A DNA stretch of 64,000 nucleotides from Cetobacterium_A somerae (lineage in GTDB: Bacteria > Fusobacteriota > Fusobacteriia > Fusobacteriales > Fusobacteriaceae): the NCBI RefSeq assembly GCF_044784365.2, contig NZ_CP173065.2, one strand, 5' to 3'. The stretch's first letter is position 1. Every line of letters begins with the position of its first letter. Below are positions 26,146 to 34,501 of this stretch, piece after piece. The notes beneath the pieces were generated by a model. The model saw nothing but the letters and a program-made list of their open reading frames with translations. It had not been told where the DNA came from and ran no database searches. The translations under genes and the position numbers were made by a program.

Positions 26146-26490
26146 ATGAAAGAGATGATATGTATTTTATGCCCTATGGGATGCCATTTAAATATAGATA
26201 TTGAAAATGATTATAAAGTTACTGGGAACTCATGTCCTAAAGGAGCAGTTTATGGTAAAGAGGAGCTCATTGCTCCTAAAAGAGTTGTTACTTCTATCGT
26301 TAGAGTAAGTGGAGGAATTCATCATATGGTTCCTGTTAAAACAGATAAACCTATCCCAAAAGAATTAATTTTCCAATGTATGGAACTTTTAAAAGATATT
26401 AAAATCCAATCACCACAAAAAATTGGAGCAGTTGTTTTAAATAATATTTTAGGAACTGATGCTAATATAGTTTTAACTAGAGATATCTAG
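26146..26490 (+). CDS. DUF1667 cysteine-rich protein
   Basis: A 114-residue protein with CILCPMGCHLNI near the N-terminus and GNSCPKGAVYG near residue 27, giving four cysteines in the CxxCxxxC plus C pattern of DUF1667. Such cysteines suggest an iron-sulfur or metal site, and family members always seem to accompany GlpA/GlpB-like oxidoreductases, so it is probably the third subunit of the dehydrogenase. The rest (ITSIVRVSGG-like core, TDKPIPKELIFQCMELLKDI) fits the family. Start two bases after the GlpB stop, with CAGGAGGT upstream. Confidence 0.85.
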   Translation: MKEMICILCPMGCHLNIDIENDYKVTGNSCPKGAVYGKEELIAPKRVVTSIVRVSGGIHHMVPVKTDKPIPKELIFQCMELLKDIKIQSPQKIGAVVLNNILGTDANIVLTRDI

Positions 26491-26492
26491 AC

Positions 26493-26520
26493 TTGAATTT
26501 TGTATCTTTTTTGTTATAAT
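26493..26520 (+). promoter_or_regulatory. Promoter of trmN6
   Basis: TTGAAT (26493-26498), 16 bp, TATAAT (26515-26520), directly after the DUF1667 stop. It makes the methyltransferase gene independent of the glycerol-controlled operon. Confidence 0.7.
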
Positions 26521-26537
26521 AACTTTGGAGGTACAAA

Positions 26538-27293
26538 ATGACACTTAATGAAAACGAAGTTATAAATAATTTATTAAATAAAAATTTAAAAATAATTCAA
26601 AGACCTGATTATTTTAATTTTTCTTTAGATTCACTTTTAATATCTAACTTTATATCTCTAACAAGAGGTACAAACAAAATACTAGATTTAGGAACTGGAA
26701 ATGGAGCGATACCTCTTTTCCTATCTCAAAGAACCAAAGCTAAAATTACTGGTATTGAAATTCAAGAAATTTCTGCTAATTTAGCAAAGAGAAATGTTGA
26801 ACTAAACAACTTACAAGAACAAATAAGAATTATTCATGATGATATGAAAAATTGGAAAAAACATTTTGAAAACGGTTCTCAAGATGTTGTTATAACAAAT
26901 CCACCATTCTTCAAATTTCATGGAAATGAGAATCAATTAAATAATTTAGATCAACTTACTTTAGCTCGTCATGAGATAACTATTGATTTAGAGGAGCTTA
27001 TCGGGGTAGCTTCTAAACTTTTAAAAGATAAAGGATATTTTGCAATGGTTCATAGACCTGACCGATTTTTAGAGATTGTTGATGCTATGAGAAAATATGG
27101 TATCTCACCTAAAAGAGTTCAATTTTGTCATTCAAAACTTGATAAACCTGCTAAAATTCTTTTAATCGAAGGAATTAGAAACGGTAAAGATTCTTTAACT
27201 ATTCTTCCACCTTTTATATCTCACGATATGGATGGTAAATATTCAAAAGAGGTTTTAGATCTTTTCCAAGATTTAAAAATAGAAAAAGACTAG
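26538..27293 (+). CDS. trmN6: tRNA1(Val) A37 N6-methyltransferase-like
   Basis: SAM-dependent N6-adenine methyltransferase of the TrmN6/YfiC group. In 251 residues the SAM site is ILDLGTGNGAIPLFLSQ near residue 45, and the catalytic NPPFFKF near residue 120 is the NPPY-type motif of adenine methyltransferases. GGAGG is placed before the ATG. The gene stands alone between the glp operon and a bidirectional terminator. Substrate tRNA is inferred from the family. Confidence 0.85.
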   Translation: MTLNENEVINNLLNKNLKIIQRPDYFNFSLDSLLISNFISLTRGTNKILDLGTGNGAIPLFLSQRTKAKITGIEIQEISANLAKRNVELNNLQEQIRIIHDDMKNWKKHFENGSQDVVITNPPFFKFHGNENQLNNLDQLTLARHEITIDLEELIGVASKLLKDKGYFAMVHRPDRFLEIVDAMRKYGISPKRVQFCHSKLDKPAKILLIEGIRNGKDSLTILPPFISHDMDGKYSKEVLDLFQDLKIEKD

Positions 27294-27317
27294 AAACACA
27301 AATGTTTCTAGTCTTTT
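27283..27317. terminator. Bidirectional terminator between trmN6 and sirC
   Basis: AAAAGACTAGAAACA and its inverse around a CAAA loop, A-tract on one side and T-tract on the other; it overlaps the ends of trmN6 and reaches the sirC stop. Confidence 0.88.
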
Positions 27318-27763
27318 CTATTTTTAAGATACTCTATTAACTCTTTTTTTAATTTAACAGATTCTCTAGGATTTCCTTTTGCTGAAATTGCAATCTGATA
27401 GTCATCACTATCTATATGAGCAGTAAATCTAGCTGACATATATACTTTTGATGTTATATTATTTACAAGTATATTATTATCCTCACATAAATCAACTATC
27501 ATTTCATTTAACTTTTCATCATTAGTTGCTGCGACAACTAAGAATTTATCTTTTATATCTCCAGCTTTAAAATCTCTTTTTTCAATCTCCACATCTAACT
27601 CTAAGATTTCAGGAAGTATAAATGGAGCTATTACAATAACTCTAGCACCATAATCTACAAGACTTTTTATCTTTCTTGCAGCTATGTTCCCCCCTCCTAC
27701 AACTAAACAACTTTTATTAGTTAAATCTATAAATAGTGGAAAAAAAGATTTTTTACTTTCCAT
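27308..27763 (-). CDS. sirC: Precorrin-2 dehydrogenase / sirohydrochlorin ferrochelatase-like
   Basis: NAD-dependent oxidation of precorrin-2 to sirohydrochlorin, the branch to siroheme (and, with cobalt, to anaerobic cobalamin synthesis). The 151 residues correspond to the Rossmann domain of CysG/Met8 (SCLVVGGGNIAARKIKSLVDYGARVIVIAP at about 17-46; VVAATNDEKLNEMI). Iron insertion by so short a form is uncertain. I place the start at ATG 27763 (GGTGA eight bases upstream), overlapping the hemL stop by 11 bp; an in-frame TTG lies 12 bp earlier. Last gene of the hem operon. Confidence 0.88.
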   Translation of the reverse strand: MESKKSFFPLFIDLTNKSCLVVGGGNIAARKIKSLVDYGARVIVIAPFILPEILELDVEIEKRDFKAGDIKDKFLVVAATNDEKLNEMIVDLCEDNNILVNNITSKVYMSARFTAHIDSDDYQIAISAKGNPRESVKLKKELIEYLKNRKD

Positions 27764-29060
27764 TAGTTTCACCAATTTTTTTAAATGCCATATCTATAAC
27801 CTCTAAAGTTCTATCTAAATCCTCTTTAGTATGAGCTACTGATACGAAATGTGCCTCATATTTTGAAGGTGGTGCAACTACACCATTGTCTAGTAATGTA
27901 TTAAAATATATTGAATAATGTGTTGTATTAGAGTTTATAACATGCTCTAAATCTGTTATCTCATCTAAATCACTAAAGAATATTGTAAATAAAGAACCTA
28001 ATTTATTTATTTTAATAGGTACATCATATTTTTTTGCAATTTTCTCTATTGAATCAGTCATATATATAACTTTTTCCTCTAACTCTTTATATAGAGTTTC
28101 TCTATTTTCCAATAGGTGACTTACCATTTCAAATCCTGCTCTAACAGCAACAGGATTTCCAGATAGAGTTCCTGCATGATAAACTCTTCCAACAGGTGCA
28201 ATCATATCCATAATCTCTTTTTTTCCACCAAAAGCTCCTACAGGATAACCTCCACCTATTATTTTACCTAAAGTTGTTATATCTGGAGTTATTCCATAAT
28301 ACTCTTGAGCTCCTCCTAAAGCAACTCTAAATCCAGATATTACCTCATCAAATATCAAAAGAGTTCCTGTCTCATCACATATATCTCTCATAGCTTGTAA
28401 AAATTCTTTCGAGCTATTTATAAGTCCCATATTAGCCGGTACTGGCTCCATTATTAAACACGCAACTTCTTTAGTTTCCAAAATCTCTTTAACTTTTTGA
28501 ATATTACCAAAAGGAGCAACTAATGTATCTTTTAATACTCCCTCTGTTATTCCGTTACTATCTTGATATCCATCTGTTAATAATCCTGATCCAGAACTAA
28601 CTAATAGTGAATCTGAATGTCCATGATAACATCCTTCAAATTTTAATATTTTATTTCTATTTGTAAAGGCTCTTGCAACTCTAACTGCTGCCATAGTTGC
28701 TTCAGTTCCAGAAGTTGTAAATCTTATCATATCCATTGATGGATAACACTTACATACTAATTCAGCCAATTCAACTTCCATTTTAGTTGGTAGTCCAAAC
28801 GAACTTCCTAACTCTATAGCTTCTCTAACACCTTTTAAAACTCTTTCATTATTATGCCCTAAAATAAGTGGACCCCATGAACAAATATAATCAATATATT
28901 CATTCCCATCTTCATCGTATATCTTTGATCCTTTTCCTCTATTTACAAAAATTGGATATGTTTTATCAACTGATTTAAAAGCTCTAACAGGACTATTTAC
29001 TCCTCCTGGTATAATCTTCACAGCTTTTTCATATATCTTCTCTGAATTACTATATCTCAC
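27753..29060 (-). CDS. hemL: Glutamate-1-semialdehyde 2,1-aminomutase
   Basis: PLP enzyme turning glutamate-1-semialdehyde into 5-aminolevulinate, the second step of the C5 tetrapyrrole route. The 435 residues contain IPGGVNSPVRAFKSV at the N-terminus, TTSGTEATMAAVRVARAFT, FEGCYHGHSDSLLV, the PLP-binding FDEVISGFRVALGG and the Schiff-base lysine in TTLGKIIGGGYPVGAFGG near residue 265. It abuts hemB (no intervening base) and overlaps sirC. Confidence 0.98.
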   Translation of the reverse strand: MRYSNSEKIYEKAVKIIPGGVNSPVRAFKSVDKTYPIFVNRGKGSKIYDEDGNEYIDYICSWGPLILGHNNERVLKGVREAIELGSSFGLPTKMEVELAELVCKCYPSMDMIRFTTSGTEATMAAVRVARAFTNRNKILKFEGCYHGHSDSLLVSSGSGLLTDGYQDSNGITEGVLKDTLVAPFGNIQKVKEILETKEVACLIMEPVPANMGLINSSKEFLQAMRDICDETGTLLIFDEVISGFRVALGGAQEYYGITPDITTLGKIIGGGYPVGAFGGKKEIMDMIAPVGRVYHAGTLSGNPVAVRAGFEMVSHLLENRETLYKELEEKVIYMTDSIEKIAKKYDVPIKINKLGSLFTIFFSDLDEITDLEHVINSNTTHYSIYFNTLLDNGVVAPPSKYEAHFVSVAHTKEDLDRTLEVIDMAFKKIGETNGK

Positions 29061-30035
29061 TTAATTTACACCTCTTTTTAACCATTTTGCTATATCTTTA
29101 GCATGGTATGTTATTATAATATCTGCTCCAGCTCTTCTCATAGCATACATGTTTTCCATAACTATTTTTTCTTCATCTATCCAGCCATTTTCTGCTGCTG
29201 CTTTTACCATAGAATATTCACCACTTACATTATAAATAGCAACTGGATTTGATATAGCATCTGCTACTCCCTTAACTACATCTAAATAAGGCATTCCAGG
29301 TTTTACCATTATTATATCAGCACCCTCTAAAATATCATTTTCAACTTCTATTAAATAATCTTTAGAATTTCTAAAATCCATTTGATATGTCTTTCTATCT
29401 CCAAACGCTGGAGCTGAATCAGCTGCATCTCTAAATGGTCCATAATAAGCTGATGCATATTTTACACTATATGCCATAATTGGTAAATTTATAAATCCAT
29501 TTTCATCTAATATCTCTCTTATAGCTTTTATTCTACCATCCATCATATCTGATGGTGCCACCATATCTGCCCCTGCTTTAGCATGAGAAAGAGCTACTTT
29601 TTGTAAAAGTTTTAAAGTCTCATCATTTAGTAACTCCTCTCCTCTTAAGATTCCACAATGTCCATGAGATGTATATTCACATAAACACACATCTGTAACA
29701 ACTAAAAATTCTGGAAATTTAGATTTGATAAATCTTATCGCCTCTTGAACTATCCCTTTATCATTGTATCCTTCACTTCCTACTGGATCTTTCTTTTTAG
29801 GAATTCCAAATAAAAGCAATGATTTTATTCCTAAATCTTTTAATTCTACTAGTTCCTCTTCTAGTCTATCTATTGATATTCTATACTGCCCCTTCATCGA
29901 TGGAATTTCAACTTTTATATTTTCTCCCTCTTCTATGAATAGTGGATAGATTAGATTATCTAAAGTAAAATCTATATTTTTCACTAAATTTCTCATAACT
30001 TGAGAACTTCTTAGTCTTCTAGTTCTATTAAACAT
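29061..30035 (-). CDS. hemB: Delta-aminolevulinic acid dehydratase (porphobilinogen synthase)
   Basis: Condenses two 5-aminolevulinate molecules to porphobilinogen. The 324 residues contain the cysteine-rich zinc loop DVCLCEYTSHGHCGIL near residue 120, the first active-site lysine region PIMAYSVKYASAYYGPFRDAA, and MVKPGMPYLDVVKGVAD with the Schiff-base lysine near residue 248, followed by YNVSGEYSMVKAA. The three cysteines indicate a zinc-dependent enzyme rather than the magnesium-only type. One base separates its ATG from the end of cobA-hemD. Confidence 0.98.
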   Translation of the reverse strand: MFNRTRRLRSSQVMRNLVKNIDFTLDNLIYPLFIEEGENIKVEIPSMKGQYRISIDRLEEELVELKDLGIKSLLLFGIPKKKDPVGSEGYNDKGIVQEAIRFIKSKFPEFLVVTDVCLCEYTSHGHCGILRGEELLNDETLKLLQKVALSHAKAGADMVAPSDMMDGRIKAIREILDENGFINLPIMAYSVKYASAYYGPFRDAADSAPAFGDRKTYQMDFRNSKDYLIEVENDILEGADIIMVKPGMPYLDVVKGVADAISNPVAIYNVSGEYSMVKAAAENGWIDEEKIVMENMYAMRRAGADIIITYHAKDIAKWLKRGVN

Positions 30036-30036
30036 A

Positions 30037-31512
30037 TTATTTCTCTCCTATTACTGCAATTACTCCATCAACATCAAAAACTTTTGCTTCTAAAGCCACG
30101 TTATATCCTAATTCATTTAAAGTTTTTGTAGTAACTGGTCCTATTGACACAATCTTTTTATCCTCTAATAATTTTAAATCTCCTTGGATACTCTCATTAA
30201 ATGCTTCAACTGTTGATGAACTTAAAAAAGTTATATACTCTATTTCATTTAATACATTCTCTACTTCATCTTTAGAATAGATATGTTTTCCAGTCTTGTA
30301 CACTACTAATTTTTCAAATTTTCTATTATATTCCTCACTCCATTTTTCACAATTAGCAGGAGAGATATCTGAAGTTATAAATAACACCTTATCATTTTCT
30401 TTTGTATAATTTTGTACTTCTTTTGCTAACTCTGTTCCCATATATTTCTCTGGAATAAAATCTGGTATTATTTTATATTCTCTTAATAGCTCATCTGTTT
30501 TAGCTCCAACAACACCAATTTTTAGATGACCTAAAGATCTTATATCCTTTATGTTTTCCATAAAGTACTTCACCCCATTTGGAGAGTTAAACAAAAGAGC
30601 ACTATAATTTTTTAAATCTTTTTCATCAAAATTATAAGCATTTTCTATTTTTATAAAAGGTAGCTCTCTTACAGTAGCTCCTTGTATTCTTAATTTTTCA
30701 CTAAACTCTTGTGATTGATTAGTGTCTCTTGTCACTAACACTTTTTTTCCAGAAAGAGGTTGATTTTCAAACCATTTAAAAGTTTCTCTCATGTTTACAA
30801 CATCACCAATTATTGTTATAGCAGGTGGAACAATCTTTTCAGATTTAGCTCTTTCTACAATATCTTCTAAAGTTCCAACAGTTACTCTTTGGTTTTCACT
30901 TGTTCCCTTTTCTATTACTGCTACTGGAGTTTTAGGATTTTTACCATTTTTTATTAAATCACCTGTTATTAAATCTAGGTTTTTAATCCCCATTAAAAAT
31001 ACTAAAGTTCCATCTAATTTAGCTATAGTCGAAAAATCATGCCATTCTCCATTTTCCATTGTATGTCCTGTAAATACATGGAATGATCTTGCTAGTCCTC
31101 TATGTGTAACTGGAATTCCTGCATACTCTGGTACAGCTATTGAAGAGCTTATTCCAGGTATAATTTCAAAAGGAATAGAGTATTTAACTATTTCCTCTAT
31201 CTCTTCTCCACCTCTTCCAAAAACAAAAGGATCTCCACCTTTTACCCTTGCTACAACTTTTCCCTCTAAAGCCTTTTTAGCCAGCGTTTTATTTATTTCA
31301 TCCTGAATTACTCCACCTTCAGTATTTCCTTTACCTAAATATATCATTTCTGCATCTGCTTTAGCTAACTTCAACACTTTCGGGTCTATCAATCTATCAT
31401 ATACTACGCAGTCAGCTTCCTCTATGCATCTCTTTCCTTTCAAAGTTAAAAGATCTATATTTCCACAACCTGCTCCTATTATGTAAACTTTCCCCATTTT
31501 ATTATTAACCAT
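30037..31512 (-). CDS. cobA-hemD: Fused uroporphyrinogen-III C-methyltransferase and uroporphyrinogen-III synthase
   Basis: Residues about 6-245 are the SAM-dependent methyltransferase CobA/SUMT (VYIIGAGCGNIDLLTLKG, VVYDRLIDPKVL, RVKGGDPFVFGRGGEE, PGISSSIAVPEYAGIPVTHR), which makes precorrin-2. Residues about 250-491 are HemD (GKKVLVTRDTNQSQEFSEKL, FNSPNGVKYFMENI, FLSSSTVEAFNESI), which cyclises hydroxymethylbilane to uroporphyrinogen III. The fusion is also found in clostridia and couples ring closure to the corrinoid/siroheme branch. The start overlaps hemC by 8 bp. Confidence 0.95.
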   Translation of the reverse strand: MVNNKMGKVYIIGAGCGNIDLLTLKGKRCIEEADCVVYDRLIDPKVLKLAKADAEMIYLGKGNTEGGVIQDEINKTLAKKALEGKVVARVKGGDPFVFGRGGEEIEEIVKYSIPFEIIPGISSSIAVPEYAGIPVTHRGLARSFHVFTGHTMENGEWHDFSTIAKLDGTLVFLMGIKNLDLITGDLIKNGKNPKTPVAVIEKGTSENQRVTVGTLEDIVERAKSEKIVPPAITIIGDVVNMRETFKWFENQPLSGKKVLVTRDTNQSQEFSEKLRIQGATVRELPFIKIENAYNFDEKDLKNYSALLFNSPNGVKYFMENIKDIRSLGHLKIGVVGAKTDELLREYKIIPDFIPEKYMGTELAKEVQNYTKENDKVLFITSDISPANCEKWSEEYNRKFEKLVVYKTGKHIYSKDEVENVLNEIEYITFLSSSTVEAFNESIQGDLKLLEDKKIVSIGPVTTKTLNELGYNVALEAKVFDVDGVIAVIGEK

Positions 31513-32404
31513 TTATTTTCTCCCTTATTTTTGCAGCTAATTTGTGTGCTATCTCTTTTCCTAATACTTCATCTTCTAATACTTCTGCTTTATACATAAT
31601 ATCATCTTGGCAGTACACACCTCTTAAAAAAATCTTACCATCAAATTTTTCCCCTGTACATCCCATCGGTGTATGACATCCTCCATCAAATATCTTAGAA
31701 AACTCTCTTTCTATCTCTACAATTTTTTCTATTTCTGGATTATGAATAGATTTTAAGATATTTTTTACAAACTCATCGTTTTCTCTACATTGAATATGAA
31801 GTGCTCCTTGAGCTGGAGCTGGCATCATTAAATCATAATCTAACTCTTCAGTTATTCTATCTCTTAATCCAACTCTTTTTAATCCTGCTGCTGCTAAAAG
31901 AATAGCATCATACTGACCTTCATCTAGTTTTCTAAGTCTTGTATGAATATTTCCTCTTAATTGTTTTATCTCTAAATCTGGTCTTAAGTTTTTTAATCCC
32001 ATGGTTCTTCTCAATGAACTAGTTCCTACAATAGCTCCTTCTGGAAGCTCTAATAACTTTTTTCCACTTCTTGATACAATAACATCCCTATTATCTTCTC
32101 TATCAGGAGTTGCTCCACAAATTAAACCTGGCGGAGAAACTATTGGCATATCTTTCATTGAATGAACTGCTAAATCTACAGTTCCGTCTAACAATTCGTG
32201 TTCAATCTCTTTTGTAAAAAAGCTTTTTAAAGATTTATCACTATTATTCCAGTTACTAACTAAATCTTTATCTCCACTTGTTACTATAACCTTTATTTCA
32301 AATTTTAACTCTGGAAAATTCTTCTCTAATCTTCCTTTTATCATTTCACTCTGAGCTAAAGCTAATATGCTTCCTCTACTTCCTATTACGATTTTTTCTT
32401 TCAT
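31505..32404 (-). CDS. hemC: Porphobilinogen deaminase (hydroxymethylbilane synthase)
   Basis: Polymerises four porphobilinogens to hydroxymethylbilane. The 299 residues show IGSRGSILALAQSEMIK at residues 7-23, AVHSMKDMPIVSPPG, GTSSLRR, LRGNIHTRLRKLD, and the dipyrromethane cofactor cysteine in FDGGCHTPMGCTG near residue 240. It shares one base with the hemA stop and overlaps cobA-hemD by 8 bp. Confidence 0.98.
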   Translation of the reverse strand: MKEKIVIGSRGSILALAQSEMIKGRLEKNFPELKFEIKVIVTSGDKDLVSNWNNSDKSLKSFFTKEIEHELLDGTVDLAVHSMKDMPIVSPPGLICGATPDREDNRDVIVSRSGKKLLELPEGAIVGTSSLRRTMGLKNLRPDLEIKQLRGNIHTRLRKLDEGQYDAILLAAAGLKRVGLRDRITEELDYDLMMPAPAQGALHIQCRENDEFVKNILKSIHNPEIEKIVEIEREFSKIFDGGCHTPMGCTGEKFDGKIFLRGVYCQDDIMYKAEVLEDEVLGKEIAHKLAAKIREKING

Positions 32405-33399
32405 TATGCTATCCCTTCTTTGTATTCAAACCATTTTTTTAAGTTTATCATCTGTTCACCAAGCATATATTCATATTTAGTTAATAAATTTTCCCTATTT
32501 TCTAAATTTTCATAATACACTCCCCAAACATCATCTATATTGTATAAATTTATGTTTTTTAATTCATTAAGCTCTTCTTCAATATCTCTAGGAACTGCTA
32601 AATCTAAAAATACATACTCTTTATTTTTATTTAACAAAGGTTGTATCTCTTCTTTTTTTATAATTGCATGAGGAGCTGAAGTTGCTGATATTATTACATC
32701 ACTTTTTGCAACTTCTTCCAATTTATTTTCAAAACTTATCACATCTGCATTATAAATATTACTAACCTCTAAAGCTTTATGATAACTTCTATTTGTTATA
32801 GTTAAGCTTTTGTATTCCTCTTTTGTTATAAGCTCCATTATATCTCTTGCTAAATCTCCTACTCCTAAAATAAGAATTTTCTTATCTTTTAACTCTGAAA
32901 CTCTATTCTTGATAAATTTTAAAGATATTGCTTCTAAAGATAAAGCATTATGACATATTTTACTTTTATTTCTAAATTTTTTTCCCAACTCTATTGCTTT
33001 ATTAAAAATAACATTAATATTAGAGCTTGATATTTTATTTTCCATACTTGTTAATTGAGCTTTTTTTATTTGAGCTAAAATTTGATCCTCACCTTTTATA
33101 ACAGATTCAAAACCACAAGTAACTCTAAAAAGATAGTTTACAGCATCATGCCCTTGCTTTATAAAAATATCTTTTAATCCTATATCTTTTTGAAAATCTG
33201 CCACTGAATAGTTTTTATCTAAATCTAAGTAGTATTCTACTCTCAAGCAGGTTGACAAGTTAACATAACCCACAATCTTTTTCTCTTTAAATAATCTTTC
33301 AACTACAGAAGTGGGGTCATTTTGTATAAAATTCTCTCTTTGATATAAATCCAAATTTTTATGACTTATTCCAAAAACAATAAAATGTTTAAAATACAT
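32404..33399 (-). CDS. hemA: Glutamyl-tRNA reductase, short form
   Basis: NADPH-dependent reduction of glutamyl-tRNA(Glu) to glutamate-1-semialdehyde, entry to the C5 pathway. The catalytic Cys51 is in YVNLSTCLRVEYYL; RVTCGFESVIKGEDQILAQIKKA and the NADPH site KILILGVGDLARDIMEL near residue 175 follow. At 331 residues it is about 80-100 shorter than the usual 410-430; the C-terminal dimerisation helices appear cut to a short stub (ENLLTKYEYMLGEQMINLKKW). No frameshift is visible after the stop, where hemC begins at once. First gene of the hem operon. Confidence 0.92.
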   Translation of the reverse strand: MYFKHFIVFGISHKNLDLYQRENFIQNDPTSVVERLFKEKKIVGYVNLSTCLRVEYYLDLDKNYSVADFQKDIGLKDIFIKQGHDAVNYLFRVTCGFESVIKGEDQILAQIKKAQLTSMENKISSSNINVIFNKAIELGKKFRNKSKICHNALSLEAISLKFIKNRVSELKDKKILILGVGDLARDIMELITKEEYKSLTITNRSYHKALEVSNIYNADVISFENKLEEVAKSDVIISATSAPHAIIKKEEIQPLLNKNKEYVFLDLAVPRDIEEELNELKNINLYNIDDVWGVYYENLENRENLLTKYEYMLGEQMINLKKWFEYKEGIA

Positions 33400-33440
33400 C
33401 TAGATTCCTTCTCTCCACGATTTATTGATTACATATATAT

Positions 33441-33469
33441 ATTATAATACTTTTTTTTAATATTTTTAA
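33441..33469 (-). promoter_or_regulatory. Promoter of the hem operon
   Basis: On the minus strand TATAAT (33446-33441) with a weak TTAAAA 17 bp upstream. The 187-bp gap 33400-33586 between hemA and holB also holds the holB terminator; I see no cobalamin riboswitch-type conserved box in it. Confidence 0.45.
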
Positions 33470-33560
33470 GCCTATTTTCGAAAAAATTATATTATTTTTG
33501 AATGAAAAAGCTATAAATCATCAAAAAATATTATAACGTACATATAAATAATATAAATGA

Positions 33561-33588
33561 AAGAGAGTGATTTTGTAATCACTCTCTT
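33561..33588 (-). terminator. Terminator after holB
   Basis: A perfect 12-bp stem (AAGAGAGTGATT and inverse) with a four-base loop; the minus-strand tail is T-rich but broken (CATTTATATT). It overlaps the holB stop. Confidence 0.7.
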
Positions 33589-34501
33589 AAACATTTGTAT
33601 AAAAAGTTACTAGTAAATTTTTTAAGTTTATAGAGCTTCTCCCTATATTTTTTAATTCTAATAGTTTTTCTAAATTTTTACTTCTATTTCCTATAAGAGA
33701 AATTGTATAATTTATGATTTCTTTTATTAACTCTCTATCTGAAGTATTCAAAAGAATTTCATCCACAAAATACAACTTATCATTTAATGTTAAATAGTCT
33801 TTTGTATTTAGAAAATCTCTTATAGATTTATATATCTCTACTTTATACTGAAACTCTTTTGTATCTGTCCAATTTTTTATATTATGTCCAATTCTTTCAA
33901 AAGAACTACCCTCATTTAAATCTATTTCACTATTTTTATAATCTTCTATCTCTTTTGATTTTCCTAAAAAAAATCTGTACTCCTCTTGAGTTACTCCAAT
34001 CTCTTCTGCGCTCTCCTGAAGAATATTTAATAAAATCGATCTAGATTTTATTGTTGGAAGAACATTTAATCCCGTAGAAGTTAATATAAAAAAACTTCCA
34101 CTATTAGGTTCTTCTATTAATTTTAATAACGCATTTGCTGATTCTTTTCTTAACCTTTCAACATCTCTTATTATATAAACTTTTTTCTTTCCTTCGTAAG
34201 ATGTTGTTGAATCTCTATAAGCTAACTCTCTAATTTTTTCAATTTTAATACCTGTTATATCATCTAAAATTTCTAAATCTCCATGAGTTTCACTCTCTAT
34301 TCTTATACAACTTTCACAAACTCCACAAAAATCATCTGTATAATTAATACAGTTTAAACTTTTAGCAAAAGCCTTTGCAAACTTTTTTAAAAGATCTCTA
34401 TCAACTCCGTAAAAAAGGTATGTTCCTGCTTCTCTTTTAAAATTAAGTTCTTTTTTTAAAAAATCAATAGCTTTTTCATTGGAATTTAAATCTTTAAACA
34501 T
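33587..34501 (-). CDS. holB: DNA polymerase III delta-prime-like subunit
   Basis: Clamp-loader subunit that helps place the sliding clamp on DNA. In 304 residues the N-terminal domain has YLFYGVDRDLLKKFAKAFAKSL in place of a full Walker A motif, a zinc-binding CINYTDDFCGVCESCIRIES, the KKVYIIRDVERLRKESANALLKLIEEP sensor region and FILTSTGLNVLPTIKSRS. Such degenerate nucleotide sites fit delta-prime rather than DnaX. It follows mreB, sharing one base (ATG over the last A of TAA), and ends at a hairpin. Confidence 0.87.
   Translation of the reverse strand: MFKDLNSNEKAIDFLKKELNFKREAGTYLFYGVDRDLLKKFAKAFAKSLNCINYTDDFCGVCESCIRIESETHGDLEILDDITGIKIEKIRELAYRDSTTSYEGKKKVYIIRDVERLRKESANALLKLIEEPNSGSFFILTSTGLNVLPTIKSRSILLNILQESAEEIGVTQEEYRFFLGKSKEIEDYKNSEIDLNEGSSFERIGHNIKNWTDTKEFQYKVEIYKSIRDFLNTKDYLTLNDKLYFVDEILLNTSDRELIKEIINYTISLIGNRSKNLEKLLELKNIGRSSINLKNLLVTFYTNV

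Noticed and set aside
26146..26490. DUF1667 gene as a ferredoxin
   Set aside because: It has only one CxxCxxxC-type group plus one further cysteine and lacks the ferredoxin CxxCxxCxxxCP pattern.
33400..33560. Cobalamin riboswitch before the hem operon
   Set aside because: The gap is too short once the holB terminator is removed and lacks the conserved B12-box sequence.
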